Assembly (NCBI RefSeq): GCF_002013465.1
Contig: NZ_MAFC01000009.1
Location: 186,001-250,000 of the forward strand
Origin: Mycobacterium sp. D16R12
GTDB lineage: Bacteria; Actinomycetota; Actinomycetes; Mycobacteriales; Mycobacteriaceae
Direction of reading: 5' to 3'
DNA: 64,000 nt
Made by a program: the position numbers and the translations under genes. Positions 38,269-46,758 of this stretch are shown piece after piece. Under the pieces are notes generated by a model. The model did no database searches. It had not been told where the DNA came from and saw only the letters and a program-made list of their open reading frames with translations. The first letter of the stretch is position 1; the number at the start of each line of letters is the position of its first letter.

Positions 38269-39306
38269 ATGGCTCGCACCACCTTCAGTGTCGCGACGTT
38301 CAACATGTACAACCTGCAGGACGCGGACACACCGCTCTACCCCACCTCGAAGCCATGGACTCCCGAGGAGTTCAAGCGCAAGACCGAATGGGCAGCATGG
38401 CAATTGGGGATCATCGGGGCGGACGTGGTCGGGCTGCAAGAAGTGTGGAGCAAGAGTGCGCTGGATGCTGTTCTTGCGGTGGACCCACAGGGCCTGGCCG
38501 ACGAATACGACGTCCTGGCCACACCTGCGACGGGAACCTCCATCACCTGCGCTGCGCTGGTTCGTAAGGGCCTGTTGACCGGAAAACCCAGATGGATAAC
38601 CGACTTCCCCAAGGCTGTGCGCCTTGAGTCCAGGGACGATCCCGGGGACCCGCAGGCACCCGTCATCGACGTCGCGATCAAGAGCTTCTCCCGGCCCGTG
38701 TTGAACTTCCAGGTTCAGCTGCGCGACGACGAACCTGCCACGGAAGTTTTTGTGGTGCACCTCAAGTCGAAGCTGCCCACGCAGATCAGCAAAGAAGCCT
38801 GGTACAGGAAGTCCTCGGCGACGTATCGGCCACATCAACAGGCTCTGGGTGACGGGATCTCAACCATTCGCCGAACTGCCGAGGCGGTGGCCGTGCGGGT
38901 GCTGCTCAACGGCGTCATGCGCGACACGGAGACTCCGGTCATCGTGCTGGGAGACATGAACGACGGAAAAGAGAGCAACACGGCGAACATCCTGACCAGC
39001 CAGCCACGCTATCTCGTTGGAGATTCTCAGGGCGGCAGCGACTTTGGTCTTTACTCGGCGCAGACGTTGCAGGAGTATCGGGACACCCGCGACGTGTACT
39101 ACACCCACGTACATCAAGATCTGCGGGAGTCACTCGACCATGTGCTGGTCAGCGAGCAGTTCTACGACCACAGCCGTAAACGTGTGTGGCTCTTCGATGG
39201 TCTACTGATCAACAACGACCATCTCAACTTCGAGAATCACCGACAGACCGGTACCGGGGACCACGGCATCGTCAGGGTGACCTTCAAACACGACCCCGTG
39301 AAGTGA
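38269..39306 (+). CDS. Endonuclease/exonuclease/phosphatase family protein
   Basis: 345 residues from the ATG at 38269 (M-A-R-T-T-F); a GTG 9 bp earlier is also possible. The DNase I-like fold is supported by ATFNMYNLQ, VVGLQEVW, FVVHLKSKLP, VIVLGDMNDG (Asp/Asn pair), SLDHVLVS and GDHGIVRVTF, which together supply the metal and catalytic residues (Glu, Asp, His). No signal peptide, so probably cytoplasmic. The substrate could be nucleic acid or a phosphorylated lipid/inositol; sequence does not decide. Confidence 0.82.
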   Translation: MARTTFSVATFNMYNLQDADTPLYPTSKPWTPEEFKRKTEWAAWQLGIIGADVVGLQEVWSKSALDAVLAVDPQGLADEYDVLATPATGTSITCAALVRKGLLTGKPRWITDFPKAVRLESRDDPGDPQAPVIDVAIKSFSRPVLNFQVQLRDDEPATEVFVVHLKSKLPTQISKEAWYRKSSATYRPHQQALGDGISTIRRTAEAVAVRVLLNGVMRDTETPVIVLGDMNDGKESNTANILTSQPRYLVGDSQGGSDFGLYSAQTLQEYRDTRDVYYTHVHQDLRESLDHVLVSEQFYDHSRKRVWLFDGLLINNDHLNFENHRQTGTGDHGIVRVTFKHDPVK

Positions 39307-39309
39307 CTG

Positions 39310-39738
39310 TCACGACACGCTGAGAACTCGCCGGTCGCCCAGTGGACTCGCCAGTGGCACGGTGAGGCTGCCCTGGACGGCGATCAGGATGCACGCCTTG
39401 CCGACGGCCTCCGGCGGCGTGCCGCCGTGCAACGCGATCTCTACGGCGTCATCGGTTTCGCGGACGGTCGCGTGTACGCCGTGGCACTGTGGAGTGCCGC
39501 TGGTGAAATGGACGATCACGGCATTGCCGTCCGGGGAGCGACTCCAGGCGTCGAATGTCATCGGACGGCTGCCGAGGACTCGCGCATCGTCCTCAAATAC
39601 GACAGATGAAGCGGCGGGGGGAATCTCCGTCGGGGTGGTGGCCGAGGTATCGGCCGCTGCCCGCGGCGTATCGAGCCCACGATCTCCACAGCCCGCGAGG
39701 AGGACGAGGGACAAGACTGCCATCACCACTGTGCGCAT
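39310..39738 (-). CDS. Small lipoprotein of unknown function
   Basis: 142 residues from the ATG at 39738 (M-R-T-V-V-M-A-V). The lipobox LVLLAGC puts the acylated Cys at about residue 16, followed by a Ser/Thr/Pro-rich linker (about 25-48). The folded part has two further Cys (QCHGV, KACIL). Its position 3 bp from the convergent nuclease stop and downstream of the phosphoribosyltransferase gene suggests co-transcription with the latter. No family recognised. Confidence 0.68.
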   Translation of the reverse strand: MRTVVMAVLSLVLLAGCGDRGLDTPRAAADTSATTPTEIPPAASSVVFEDDARVLGSRPMTFDAWSRSPDGNAVIVHFTSGTPQCHGVHATVRETDDAVEIALHGGTPPEAVGKACILIAVQGSLTVPLASPLGDRRVLSVS

Positions 39739-39763
39739 GTCCCCACGGTAGGCCCCGGTCAGG

Positions 39764-40414
39764 CTATGTGGTGATCGGCGGCGAGAGCAGGGTACGGACC
39801 TCGTCGTCAGAGACCTGGTGGAAGTCCTCGTAGGCATCGCCCACCGCCTGGAATCGGGAGGGACATGACGCGACCACGAAATCGTCTACAAGCGAGTCGA
39901 ATCGGTGGAACGCCGATCGGGGGGCAACGGGAACGGCCGCCACCACCCGAGCGGGCGATTTTCGCCCGATCGCTAGCAATGCGACGCGCATCGTCGCACC
40001 GGTGGCAACGCCGTCGTCGACCAGAATGACCGTCTTGTTTTCGATTTCGATGCTGCGGTGACTCAGGTAGAGCTGTTCGCGTCGGACCAGCTCACGACGT
40101 TCATGGGCGGTCACCTCCCTGAGCTGTTCCGGGCTGATTCCCATCGCGCGCACTATGTCCTCGTCGATGACCACCTCGCCGCCGCTGGCAATGGCACCCA
40201 TCGCGTACTCCTCGTGTCCGGGAACGCCGAGCTTGCGCACGACCAGTACGTCCAGCGGGGCACTCAGGGCTGTTGCGATCTCTCGTCCCACCGGAATTCC
40301 GCCACGTGGTAGCGCGAGCACCACCACGTCCCGCATCTTGTATGGCGCAAGGATGCTCGCCAGTACGCGGCCGGCGTCCTGGCGATCACTGAACATCCGA
40401 TACGTGCGTGACAT
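39764..40414 (-). CDS. Phosphoribosyltransferase domain protein
   Basis: 216 residues from the ATG at 40414; an ATG at 40396 (M-F-S-D-R-Q-D-A-G) is a reasonable alternative, since the family pattern starts there. The PRPP-binding loop VILVDDGVATGATM (about residue 127) is intact, with ALPRGGIPVG near residue 38 and a KLGVPGHEEYAMGAI motif after it, as in a common actinobacterial PRTase type sometimes fused to a hydrolase; no hydrolase is fused here. The nucleobase is unknown. It overlaps the end of the LysR gene by 29 bp, so the two are co-transcribed. Confidence 0.83.
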   Translation of the reverse strand: MSRTYRMFSDRQDAGRVLASILAPYKMRDVVVLALPRGGIPVGREIATALSAPLDVLVVRKLGVPGHEEYAMGAIASGGEVVIDEDIVRAMGISPEQLREVTAHERRELVRREQLYLSHRSIEIENKTVILVDDGVATGATMRVALLAIGRKSPARVVAAVPVAPRSAFHRFDSLVDDFVVASCPSRFQAVGDAYEDFHQVSDDEVRTLLSPPITT

Positions 40415-41390
40415 GTGCGGGTCTTGGGCTCGTGCTCCGAATACCTCCATCTTCCAACGGTGATGTCGTGCTGACAACAGCCACCCGCTGCACGGCCTCG
40501 AACAGCCGGCTGCGGATGGCCGACGCCGAATGTGGGAGCCACACCGCCTGCACTGGAGCCAATGGGGGATCTGCGATCTCGAGGACTCGCACCTTGCCGT
40601 TGTAGACGACGCCGGGGTCGTCGGTGACGAACGCGCAATGATCGGGGTGTGCGAGCACCGCCGTGTACGGCGGGGTGCCCTGCACCGGATTGACCAGTAG
40701 TTGGGGCTCGAAACCGCTTCGGCGGCAATGTGAAACCAGTAAGTCTGTGTAGAACGAGTGGCGGGGCGGTGCCCACACCACAATGGGATAGTCCGCGATC
40801 TCGGTGATATCGATCCGATCGCTGGCGGCCAGGGGGTGGGACCGTACGACCGCGATGCGCAGCGGCTGATAGTGCAGAGTGTCGGTGGCCAGGTCGGTGG
40901 GCATATCTACCCCGCGGCGTAGCGCCAGGTCGAGTGAGCCGTCCAGGAGGCCATCGCGCATGGTGCCCGGGAAGACCTGGCGGACGGTGATCGACAGTGT
41001 GGGGTCGGCGATGACCGCCGGCTCGATGATCCGGTAGACCTCCTCGCTGGATATCGCAGGAGAGTGCCCGATGACAAAGGCCCGCTGAGGATTCGAGAAG
41101 TTACGTGTCGTATTGGCCAGCACACGTATTCCGGCGAGGAGCGGCCTTGCGCCGGTGTACAGCTCATGGCCGGCGGCGGTCAGTTGCAGACTGCGTTGCG
41201 CGCGCGAGAACAACTCGACGCCGAGGTCGCGTTCCAATTGACGTATGGCCGACGACAGCGCCTGCTGGGTGATAAACAGTTCCGCCGCGGCGGTGGCCAG
41301 TGTCGGGGCCTCTGCGGCCACGACGAACTGAAATAATCGCCGGGAATCCAGCAAGTCGGCCAGCGAACTACCTTCGACTGTCGCGCTCAT
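40386..41390 (-). CDS. LysR-family regulator divergent from SDR gene
   Basis: 334 residues from the ATG at 41390 (M-S-A-T-V-E-G). Winged HTH: LATAAAELFITQQALSSAIRQLERDLGVELFSR, about residues 31-63; the effector-binding domain follows (AFVIGHSPAISSEE, DLALRRG, VAVVRSHPLA). It reads away from the SDR gene at 41540, with a T-N11-A type box in between. The expected role is activation of that SDR in response to a small ligand. The C-terminal 25 residues are Ser/Pro-rich and overlap the PRTase gene. Confidence 0.87.
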   Translation of the reverse strand: MSATVEGSSLADLLDSRRLFQFVVAAEAPTLATAAAELFITQQALSSAIRQLERDLGVELFSRAQRSLQLTAAGHELYTGARPLLAGIRVLANTTRNFSNPQRAFVIGHSPAISSEEVYRIIEPAVIADPTLSITVRQVFPGTMRDGLLDGSLDLALRRGVDMPTDLATDTLHYQPLRIAVVRSHPLAASDRIDITEIADYPIVVWAPPRHSFYTDLLVSHCRRSGFEPQLLVNPVQGTPPYTAVLAHPDHCAFVTDDPGVVYNGKVRVLEIADPPLAPVQAVWLPHSASAIRSRLFEAVQRVAVVSTTSPLEDGGIRSTSPRPAHVTHVSDVQ

Positions 41391-41408
41391 CTGCAATGAC
41401 AACTCCTA

Positions 41409-41424
41409 CTTGTGCTTATACAAG
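41409..41424. promoter_or_regulatory. Probable LysR box, CTTGT-N6-ACAAG
   Basis: Inverted repeat of T-N11-A type within the 149-bp space between the divergent LysR and SDR genes. A second CTTGTGTTAA half-site follows at 41441. Distance to the LysR start is 19 bp, fitting autoregulation. Confidence 0.55.
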
Positions 41425-41539
41425 AATAATGTGGTTTCTCCTTGTGTTAACTCAACCTACGATTTTGTATGGAGATGTGGGTAACCATGAGGCCGAACCG
41501 CAATGACGGGTCCACGTACGCGTAAAGGGAGATAATCGA

Positions 41540-42313
41540 GTGACAGATCATTCGCTAAATGGTAAGACAGTTCTCGTCACCGGTGGGGGCAAGAATCTGG
41601 GTGGGCTCATCGCCCGGGATCTTGCAGCCAATGGTGCCGGTGCCGTCGCGATCCATTACAACAGCGCGTCGAGCAAGGACGCCGCCGATGAGACGGTGGC
41701 CGCGATCCAAGCGGGTGGCGCGAAGGCGGTGGCGTTCCAGGGTGACCTGACCACCGGAGACGCAGTAAGCAAACTATTCGCGGACACCGTCGAAGCGGTG
41801 GGGCGTCCCGATATCGCGATCAACACGGTCGGCAAGGTCATCAAGAAGCCGTTCACCGAAATCACCGAGGAGGAGTACGACTCGGCGAGCGCGGTCAACG
41901 CCAAATCCGCATTCCTGTTCCTCAAGGAGGCGGGTAAGCATGTCAACGACAACGGCAAGATCGTCACATTGGTGACATCGCTGCTGGGTGCGTACACCCC
42001 GTTCTACGCGGCGTATGCGGGAACCAAGGCGCCCGTCGAACACTTCACCCGCGCTGCCTCGAAGGAGTTCGGGGAGCGTGGTATCTCGGTGACCGCAGTA
42101 GGTCCGGGCCCGATGGACACGCCGTTCTTCTACCCGGCGGAGGGTGAGGAGGCCGTGGCGTATCACAAGACCGCCGCCGCACTCTCGCCGTTCTCGAAGA
42201 CCGGACTGACCGATATCGAGGACATCGCTCCGTTCATCCGGTTCCTCGTCAGCGATGGCTGGTGGATCACCGGGCAGACCATCCTGATCAACGGCGGCTA
42301 CACCACGAAGTAG
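41540..42313 (+). CDS. SDR-family oxidoreductase under LysR control
   Basis: 257 residues, GTG start with AAAGGGAG as ribosome site. TGGGKNLGG is the nucleotide motif, INTVGKV replaces NNAG, TSLLG supplies the Ser, and YAGTKAPVEHF the Tyr/Lys pair; VGPGPMDTPFF and TGQTILINGGY close the fold. The altered NNAG motif is typical of a plant/fungal-like SDR subgroup that acts on longer substrates. Divergent LysR suggests inducible catabolism or detoxification. Its stop is immediately followed by the end of the convergent membrane-protein gene. Confidence 0.83.
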   Translation: MTDHSLNGKTVLVTGGGKNLGGLIARDLAANGAGAVAIHYNSASSKDAADETVAAIQAGGAKAVAFQGDLTTGDAVSKLFADTVEAVGRPDIAINTVGKVIKKPFTEITEEEYDSASAVNAKSAFLFLKEAGKHVNDNGKIVTLVTSLLGAYTPFYAAYAGTKAPVEHFTRAASKEFGERGISVTAVGPGPMDTPFFYPAEGEEAVAYHKTAAALSPFSKTGLTDIEDIAPFIRFLVSDGWWITGQTILINGGYTTK

Positions 42314-42727
42314 TCACTGCTGCGATAGCGACCTCGTCCGGGACGTCGAGGTCGCGGGAACTGGCCGCCGTACGTACTTGGCGAGTAGGACGCCCGCCAA
42401 GGCGACGGCGGCCAGTTCCATCAGCACGCTGATCACGGCGTACGGCGCCGGATCCCATCCGTGTTCGGAGAACCCGAAGAGGCCGATGGTACGGGACAGG
42501 ACGAAGGCCACGAGCGCTCCGGCCGAACCCAGACCCGCCACCGCGATGATCCAGTGGGGTGCGCCCACGGCGATCAGTGCGGCCAACGCGAGGAAGACGC
42601 TGGCCTGCATGAGGAAGGCGGGACCGATGGTCGGAATATGTTGGTATCCATGCATATACAAATAGGCATGGGTATACCCGCTGACGGCCATTGCCAGGGC
42701 CAAGGCGAGGCGATATGCAGTGTTCAT
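42314..42727 (-). CDS. Integral membrane protein at the end of the ECF-Rieske operon
   Basis: 137 residues with four hydrophobic segments (about 6-24, 38-57, 61-82, 96-118) and a charged Arg/Ser/Thr-rich tail. His-rich patch near the start (GYTHAYLYMHGYQH) could bind a metal or heme. It overlaps the preceding phosphoesterase gene by 4 bp and ends the five-gene operon. No family recognised. Confidence 0.7.
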   Translation of the reverse strand: MNTAYRLALALAMAVSGYTHAYLYMHGYQHIPTIGPAFLMQASVFLALAALIAVGAPHWIIAVAGLGSAGALVAFVLSRTIGLFGFSEHGWDPAPYAVISVLMELAAVALAGVLLAKYVRRPVPATSTSRTRSLSQQ

Positions 42728-43656
42728 GTCAGTTTGTCCTCTTTAAGGGCAAGGGCCTGAGAGCCTTTCATGTAGCTGACCTCACGGATGCCCAGGATGT
42801 CCTGCAGCTGGCCGGCCGGCAGCGTCACCGGTTTCGGAGCCGGACCGTCGCCCGGTTTGGGTAAGGGGTAGGCCGTCGTCGTCCCGCTGTAGAAGGTGAT
42901 GTTTCCCTCGGTCTTGGTGAACAGTTGGTGCACATGTCCGTTGAGGCACGTCACGGATGCGAACCGCTTCATGTAGCTCAGGGCTTGGGCGGAATCATCG
43001 GTACCCCAACCCCACTCGGGATACATCGCGAACAGTGGGATATGACTGAACACGATGATCGGGGTGTCGGCAGACAGCGGTTCGAGATCCTTGCGGATGA
43101 ACTCGAGCTGTTCACCGCCGAGGTGTCCTAGCTTCTTCAGGTGGAGGGTGTTGACCAGTCCGATCACGTGGACACCGGCAATATCGAAGCTGTACCACCC
43201 GTCGCCACGGGTGCCGCCGCCGAAGACGCCACGGTACTTCTGTCCGGCGTCGTCAACCGAATCATGTTCACCCGGAACAGTGAAGACATGCGGTGTGCTG
43301 AGCCCGGACATCATCTGCTTCACCTGATCAAACTGCTCATCGGTGGCCAGATGTGTGAGATCGCCGGTGTGGATGACGAAGTCCGGCGTGTATCCCAGAT
43401 TGTTGATCTGGTTGATCGCATGGCCGAAGGAATCGACGACATTGGCATTGGCGGTGCCGTGGAATCCGATATGACTATCGCTGATCTGTGCGAATCTTAG
43501 TGTCGGGCGGGTGTTGTCGACAGCCGTGGACGAACTCGCCACATGCGAAATAACCTCTCCGCCAGCGACAGTCAGTGCGACGGCGGCACCGAACCACGCG
43601 GTGTGCCGGATCAGCTGGCGCCGGGACATGGACGAGGGATCTTGTTCCGCGGTCAT
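42724..43656 (-). CDS. Tat-exported metallophosphoesterase (calcineurin-like)
   Basis: 310 residues from the ATG at 43656 (M-T-A-E-Q). Twin-arginine signal SRRQLIRHTAWFGAAVAL (about 10-27) shows export in folded form. Calcineurin-like metal motifs: QISDSHIGFH, HTGDLTH, VPGEHD, FSHIPLF, and LNGHVHQ. The usual GNHD motif reads GEHD. The enzyme hydrolyses a phosphate ester or diester outside the cytoplasm. It overlaps the cupredoxin gene (ATGA) and the membrane-protein gene, so it is co-expressed with copper and Fe-S redox proteins, an unusual pairing. Confidence 0.85.
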   Translation of the reverse strand: MTAEQDPSSMSRRQLIRHTAWFGAAVALTVAGGEVISHVASSSTAVDNTRPTLRFAQISDSHIGFHGTANANVVDSFGHAINQINNLGYTPDFVIHTGDLTHLATDEQFDQVKQMMSGLSTPHVFTVPGEHDSVDDAGQKYRGVFGGGTRGDGWYSFDIAGVHVIGLVNTLHLKKLGHLGGEQLEFIRKDLEPLSADTPIIVFSHIPLFAMYPEWGWGTDDSAQALSYMKRFASVTCLNGHVHQLFTKTEGNITFYSGTTTAYPLPKPGDGPAPKPVTLPAGQLQDILGIREVSYMKGSQALALKEDKLT

Positions 43657-44108
43657 TGCACTACCACCGTGGCCTTCATGAAGGGGTGGATGCCGCATAC
43701 GTATTGGTAGGTACCCGGCTGGGCGAATCGGTAGGAGAAGGTGCCCTGGGCGTCCATTCCGGGGGAGCGGAATGTGCCATCCTCGGCCACCACGTTATGC
43801 GGTTCTTCGTCCTTGTTCGTCCAGGTGACGGTGGTGCCTGCGGGCACAGTCAACGTGGGGGGATTGAAGGCGAAGTTCTCGATGTTGACGGCGGGCCCGG
43901 CGGGAGCGGGTGCGGACGAGGTGGTGCCGCGCGGTGCCATGGTGCCGGGCATGCTGTGCCCGGACATCCCGGGAGTGCCGGTGGCGTCGGAAGCGATCGT
44001 GATCGACAGTGGTGCATCGGATGTGGTGCTACCGCCGCCGGAACACGCCGCCAGCGGGATCGCCGCCGCCGCAACAAGCACGGCGCAGCGCAGTCGAGAC
44101 ATCTTCAT
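43653..44108 (-). CDS. Cupredoxin-domain lipoprotein (type 1 copper)
   Basis: 151 residues from the ATG at 44108. Lipobox IPLAAC makes it a membrane-anchored lipoprotein. A Met/His-containing linker (PGMSGHSMPG, about 47-56) precedes the cupredoxin fold: FAFNPPTLTVPAGTTVTWTNKDEEPHNVV (His ligand) and YQYVCGIHPFMKATV (Cys, His and Met ligands) near the C-terminus. All four type 1 copper ligands are present, so electron transfer or copper storage outside the membrane is expected. It precedes the phosphoesterase gene with an ATGA overlap. Confidence 0.87.
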   Translation of the reverse strand: MKMSRLRCAVLVAAAAIPLAACSGGGSTTSDAPLSITIASDATGTPGMSGHSMPGTMAPRGTTSSAPAPAGPAVNIENFAFNPPTLTVPAGTTVTWTNKDEEPHNVVAEDGTFRSPGMDAQGTFSYRFAQPGTYQYVCGIHPFMKATVVVQ

Positions 44109-44186
44109 GTGGGCCCCTTTCCGTGAATGAGTCCGCGGCGAGTCGCGGACCACCGCACAGAGATAGGGGCGGGGGTTACAACCGGA

Positions 44187-44882
44187 TCAGACGGGGCGCT
44201 CGGGTGCGAACACCTCGATGTGACCGTCGGCCTCGCGCACTTCCAACTTCGGTAGCGGTTTGGGTGCGATGGGCAACTGGTGCGTGATCACCCGTCCGTC
44301 GGTGGTGAACGATGTGGTGTGGCATGGGCATTGCAATCGGTCATGCGCCCCGTCGAACCAGAGCTTGCAGCCCTGATGCGTGCAGACACCCGACACGGCC
44401 TCGACCTGTCCGCCCACCCGACGCACGAATCCGTTGACGAATCCGAGGTCGAAGGGATGCACCCCGCCATCGGGGACCGCACTGCTGGCGGCGACGCGCT
44501 GCCAACTGCCGGTGTTGGGGACGATCTCGCCCGCGTCCTGCTGAGGGTCGGTCTGAGGTTTTTGCGTGATCAGGCGGTCGGTGGTGACGGCGACAGCGGC
44601 GGCGGCAGCGGCTGCCGAGGTCCCGACGAGGACGGTCCGACGGGTGGGTGCTTGCCACCGCGTCTGGCCGGAAGGCACTGGGGTATCGCCCATCTGCTCA
44701 GCCAGGCGCCCCTGCAGGTTCGCGAGGAACTCCTGGCTCGGAGCATCATCGCCGGGTTGGCTCGCGCGTAGCTCGATCGCGGTCCGAATCTGTGCCGCTT
44801 CGAAATCGTCGGGGCGGAATGGCTTGGGCCGGCGGCCCCGGAGCAGGTCGTCGACGTAGCGGCGCAGCCCACGCGGATTCAT
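44187..44882 (-). CDS. Membrane-anchored Rieske [2Fe-2S] protein with cytoplasmic N-domain
   Basis: 231 residues. Residues 1-75 are hydrophilic and helical (RRYVDDLLRGRRP, AAQIRTAIELRA, FLANLQGRLAEQM). A TRRTVLVGTSAAAAAAAVAV segment (about 79-100) looks like a Tat/membrane anchor. The C-terminal part has the Rieske cluster motifs CTHQGC (about 167) and CPCH (about 186). The gene overlaps the ECF sigma gene upstream by 4 bp, and no other anti-sigma gene is seen in the operon. The N-domain may therefore be the anti-sigma part, with the outside Rieske cluster as sensor; this is inference. Otherwise it is an electron carrier for the cupredoxin. Confidence 0.82.
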   Translation of the reverse strand: MNPRGLRRYVDDLLRGRRPKPFRPDDFEAAQIRTAIELRASQPGDDAPSQEFLANLQGRLAEQMGDTPVPSGQTRWQAPTRRTVLVGTSAAAAAAAVAVTTDRLITQKPQTDPQQDAGEIVPNTGSWQRVAASSAVPDGGVHPFDLGFVNGFVRRVGGQVEAVSGVCTHQGCKLWFDGAHDRLQCPCHTTSFTTDGRVITHQLPIAPKPLPKLEVREADGHIEVFAPERPV

Positions 44883-45433
44883 GACAGGTCCTGTTCGTTG
44901 ATCTGGGCGGCCAGGCGCAGCGCACGGTGTTGGAGCACCTTGGCATTGGCGACGGTGACACCCATCTGGGCGGCGGACTCCTTGATCGAACAGCTCTGCA
45001 GGAACCGTAGTTCCAGAATCCGACGATAGTTGTCCGGTAGTGCGTCCAATACGGCCTTCGCGTGCTGCGGTGCGGTGCTGATGGACTCCTCGGATTCGGG
45101 AGGCCGGTCGGCGATGTCCTGCATGTCGGGGATCGAGGTGATCTCGCGCCCCAACGTCTCGCGCCAGTGCGCGGCGAGCACGGTGCGCGCCACCGTCCGC
45201 AGGTAGGCGCGCACCTCGGCCTTGGTCACCGCCAGGCGTAGCGGGCGCAGCGCGGCCAGGAATACCTCGGCCGTCAGATCCTCGGCATCTGGTTTGTTGC
45301 CCACCCGCGCGTAGATGGTGCGGTAGACCCAGACAGCATTGTCTTGGTACACGGACTGCCAGTCCGGGTAGTGATCGTCGCCCGCCGGGACGGCCCGCAA
45401 GCCGCGCCGGGCGGTGGGATCACGTTGCGTCAT
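44879..45433 (-). CDS. ECF-type sigma-70 family sigma factor
   Basis: 184 residues from the ATG at 45433. Region 2: VWVYRTIYARVGNKPDAEDLTAEVFLAAL (about 26-54); region 4 with HTH: LPDNYRRILELRFLQSCSIKESAAQMGVTVANAKVLQHRAL (about 135-175). No region 1.1 or 3, as in ECF sigmas. First gene of a five-gene coupled operon and overlapped by the Rieske gene. A minus-strand TGTAACC at 45512-45518 might be an autoregulated -35 element, but I give that little weight. Confidence 0.88.
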   Translation of the reverse strand: MTQRDPTARRGLRAVPAGDDHYPDWQSVYQDNAVWVYRTIYARVGNKPDAEDLTAEVFLAALRPLRLAVTKAEVRAYLRTVARTVLAAHWRETLGREITSIPDMQDIADRPPESEESISTAPQHAKAVLDALPDNYRRILELRFLQSCSIKESAAQMGVTVANAKVLQHRALRLAAQINEQDLS

Positions 45434-45558
45434 CACCGTCGGTTGTCCCGTCCCCAAAATGTCCCTCGAAAGGCAGCTGGATGTCTGCCTCTGATGAGAA
45501 GTAGTGCCGGTGGTTACACGATGCCGACGGCCATTTGGTTCGGGGTAGCGTCACTGCA

Positions 45559-46758
45559 ATGACGGGTGCTCTTGATGGGATCAGGGTGCTGGAACTGGGC
45601 ACCTTGATCGCCGGGCCTTTCGCGGGACGGTTGCTCGGGGATATGGGCGCCGAGGTGCTCAAGATCGAACCGCCCGGTGCACCGGATCCACTGCGGACCT
45701 GGGGCCAGGCAGAGGTCGACGGACACCACGTCTTCTGGACGGTGCACGCTCGCAACAAGAAGGCCATCACCCTGGATCTACGCACCGAGGCCGGGCGCGC
45801 ACTGTTCCTGGATCTCGTCGAGAAATCGGATGTGATTGTCGAGAACTTCCGCCCCGGCACCCTGGAGAAGTGGGGGCTGGGCTACGACGTCCTGGCCGAA
45901 CGCAACAACGGCATCATCTTGGTCCGTGTCTCCGGTTACGGGCAGACCGGTCCGGACGCGCACAAGGCCGGGTATGCCTCGGTGGCCGAAGCCGCGAGTG
46001 GCCTGCGACATCTCAACGGATTTCCCGGTGGGCCGCCCCCAAGGATGGCGCTCTCGATTGGCGACACTCTCGCCGGGATGTTCGCGGCCCAGGGCGCACT
46101 GGCCGCGCTGTACCGGCGGACCGTCACGGGGCGTGGTCAGATCGTCGACGCGGCGTTGACCGAGAGTTGTTTGGCGGTACAGGAATCCACCATTCCCGAC
46201 TACGACGTGGGTGGGGTAGTGCGGGGACCGTCGGGTACCCGGTTGGAAGGTATCGCGCCGTCCAACATCTACCAGAGCGCGGACGGCAGTTGGGTGGTCA
46301 TCGCCGCCAATCAGGACACCGTGTTCCGCAGACTATGTGAGGCGATGGATCAACCGGAGCTGAGCACCGATGATCGATTCGTCAATCACGTGGCCCGTGG
46401 CCGCAATCAGGATGAGCTCGACGCGATCATCGCCGGGTGGGCGGCACAACGCCTGCCCTCTGACATCATCGATGTGCTCAGCGCGGCCGGGGTGATCGCC
46501 GGCCCCATCAATACCGTTGCCGATGTGGTGCAGGACCCGCAGCTCAAGGCGCGCGAGATGCTTGTCGAGCATTTCGACGAGCGCCTCGGTCGCTCGGTGC
46601 TGGGGCCCGGAGTGGTTCCGGTGCTGTCCGAATCGCCGGGCGGCGTGAGGAATGCGGGCCCGGCCCGGCCCGGGCAGCACAACGAGGACGTCTTCGTGGG
46701 GCTGCTGGGTAAGAGTGCCGCCGATATCGAGAAGCTGCACGCCGAGGGGGTGCTGTGA
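45559..46758 (+). CDS. CaiB/BaiF family CoA transferase
   Basis: 399 residues from the ATG at 45559 (M-T-G-A-L-D-G). Family III CoA-transferase features: GIRVLELGTLIAGPFAGRLLGDMGAEVLKIE at the start, HARNKKAITLDLRTEAG, VIVENFRPGTLEKWGLGY, and SIGDTLAGMFAAQGALAALYRR holding the conserved acyl-accepting Asp (about 168). It moves CoA between organic acids. The next gene, an HMG-CoA-lyase-like enzyme, begins inside its stop codon (GTGA), so the pair likely activates a hydroxy acid and then cleaves its CoA ester. Confidence 0.9.
   Translation: MTGALDGIRVLELGTLIAGPFAGRLLGDMGAEVLKIEPPGAPDPLRTWGQAEVDGHHVFWTVHARNKKAITLDLRTEAGRALFLDLVEKSDVIVENFRPGTLEKWGLGYDVLAERNNGIILVRVSGYGQTGPDAHKAGYASVAEAASGLRHLNGFPGGPPPRMALSIGDTLAGMFAAQGALAALYRRTVTGRGQIVDAALTESCLAVQESTIPDYDVGGVVRGPSGTRLEGIAPSNIYQSADGSWVVIAANQDTVFRRLCEAMDQPELSTDDRFVNHVARGRNQDELDAIIAGWAAQRLPSDIIDVLSAAGVIAGPINTVADVVQDPQLKAREMLVEHFDERLGRSVLGPGVVPVLSESPGGVRNAGPARPGQHNEDVFVGLLGKSAADIEKLHAEGVL

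Noticed and set aside
45512..45518. TGTAACC as a self-recognised ECF -35 element
   Set aside because: One short motif without a convincing -10 partner; kept only as a remark in the sigma factor entry.
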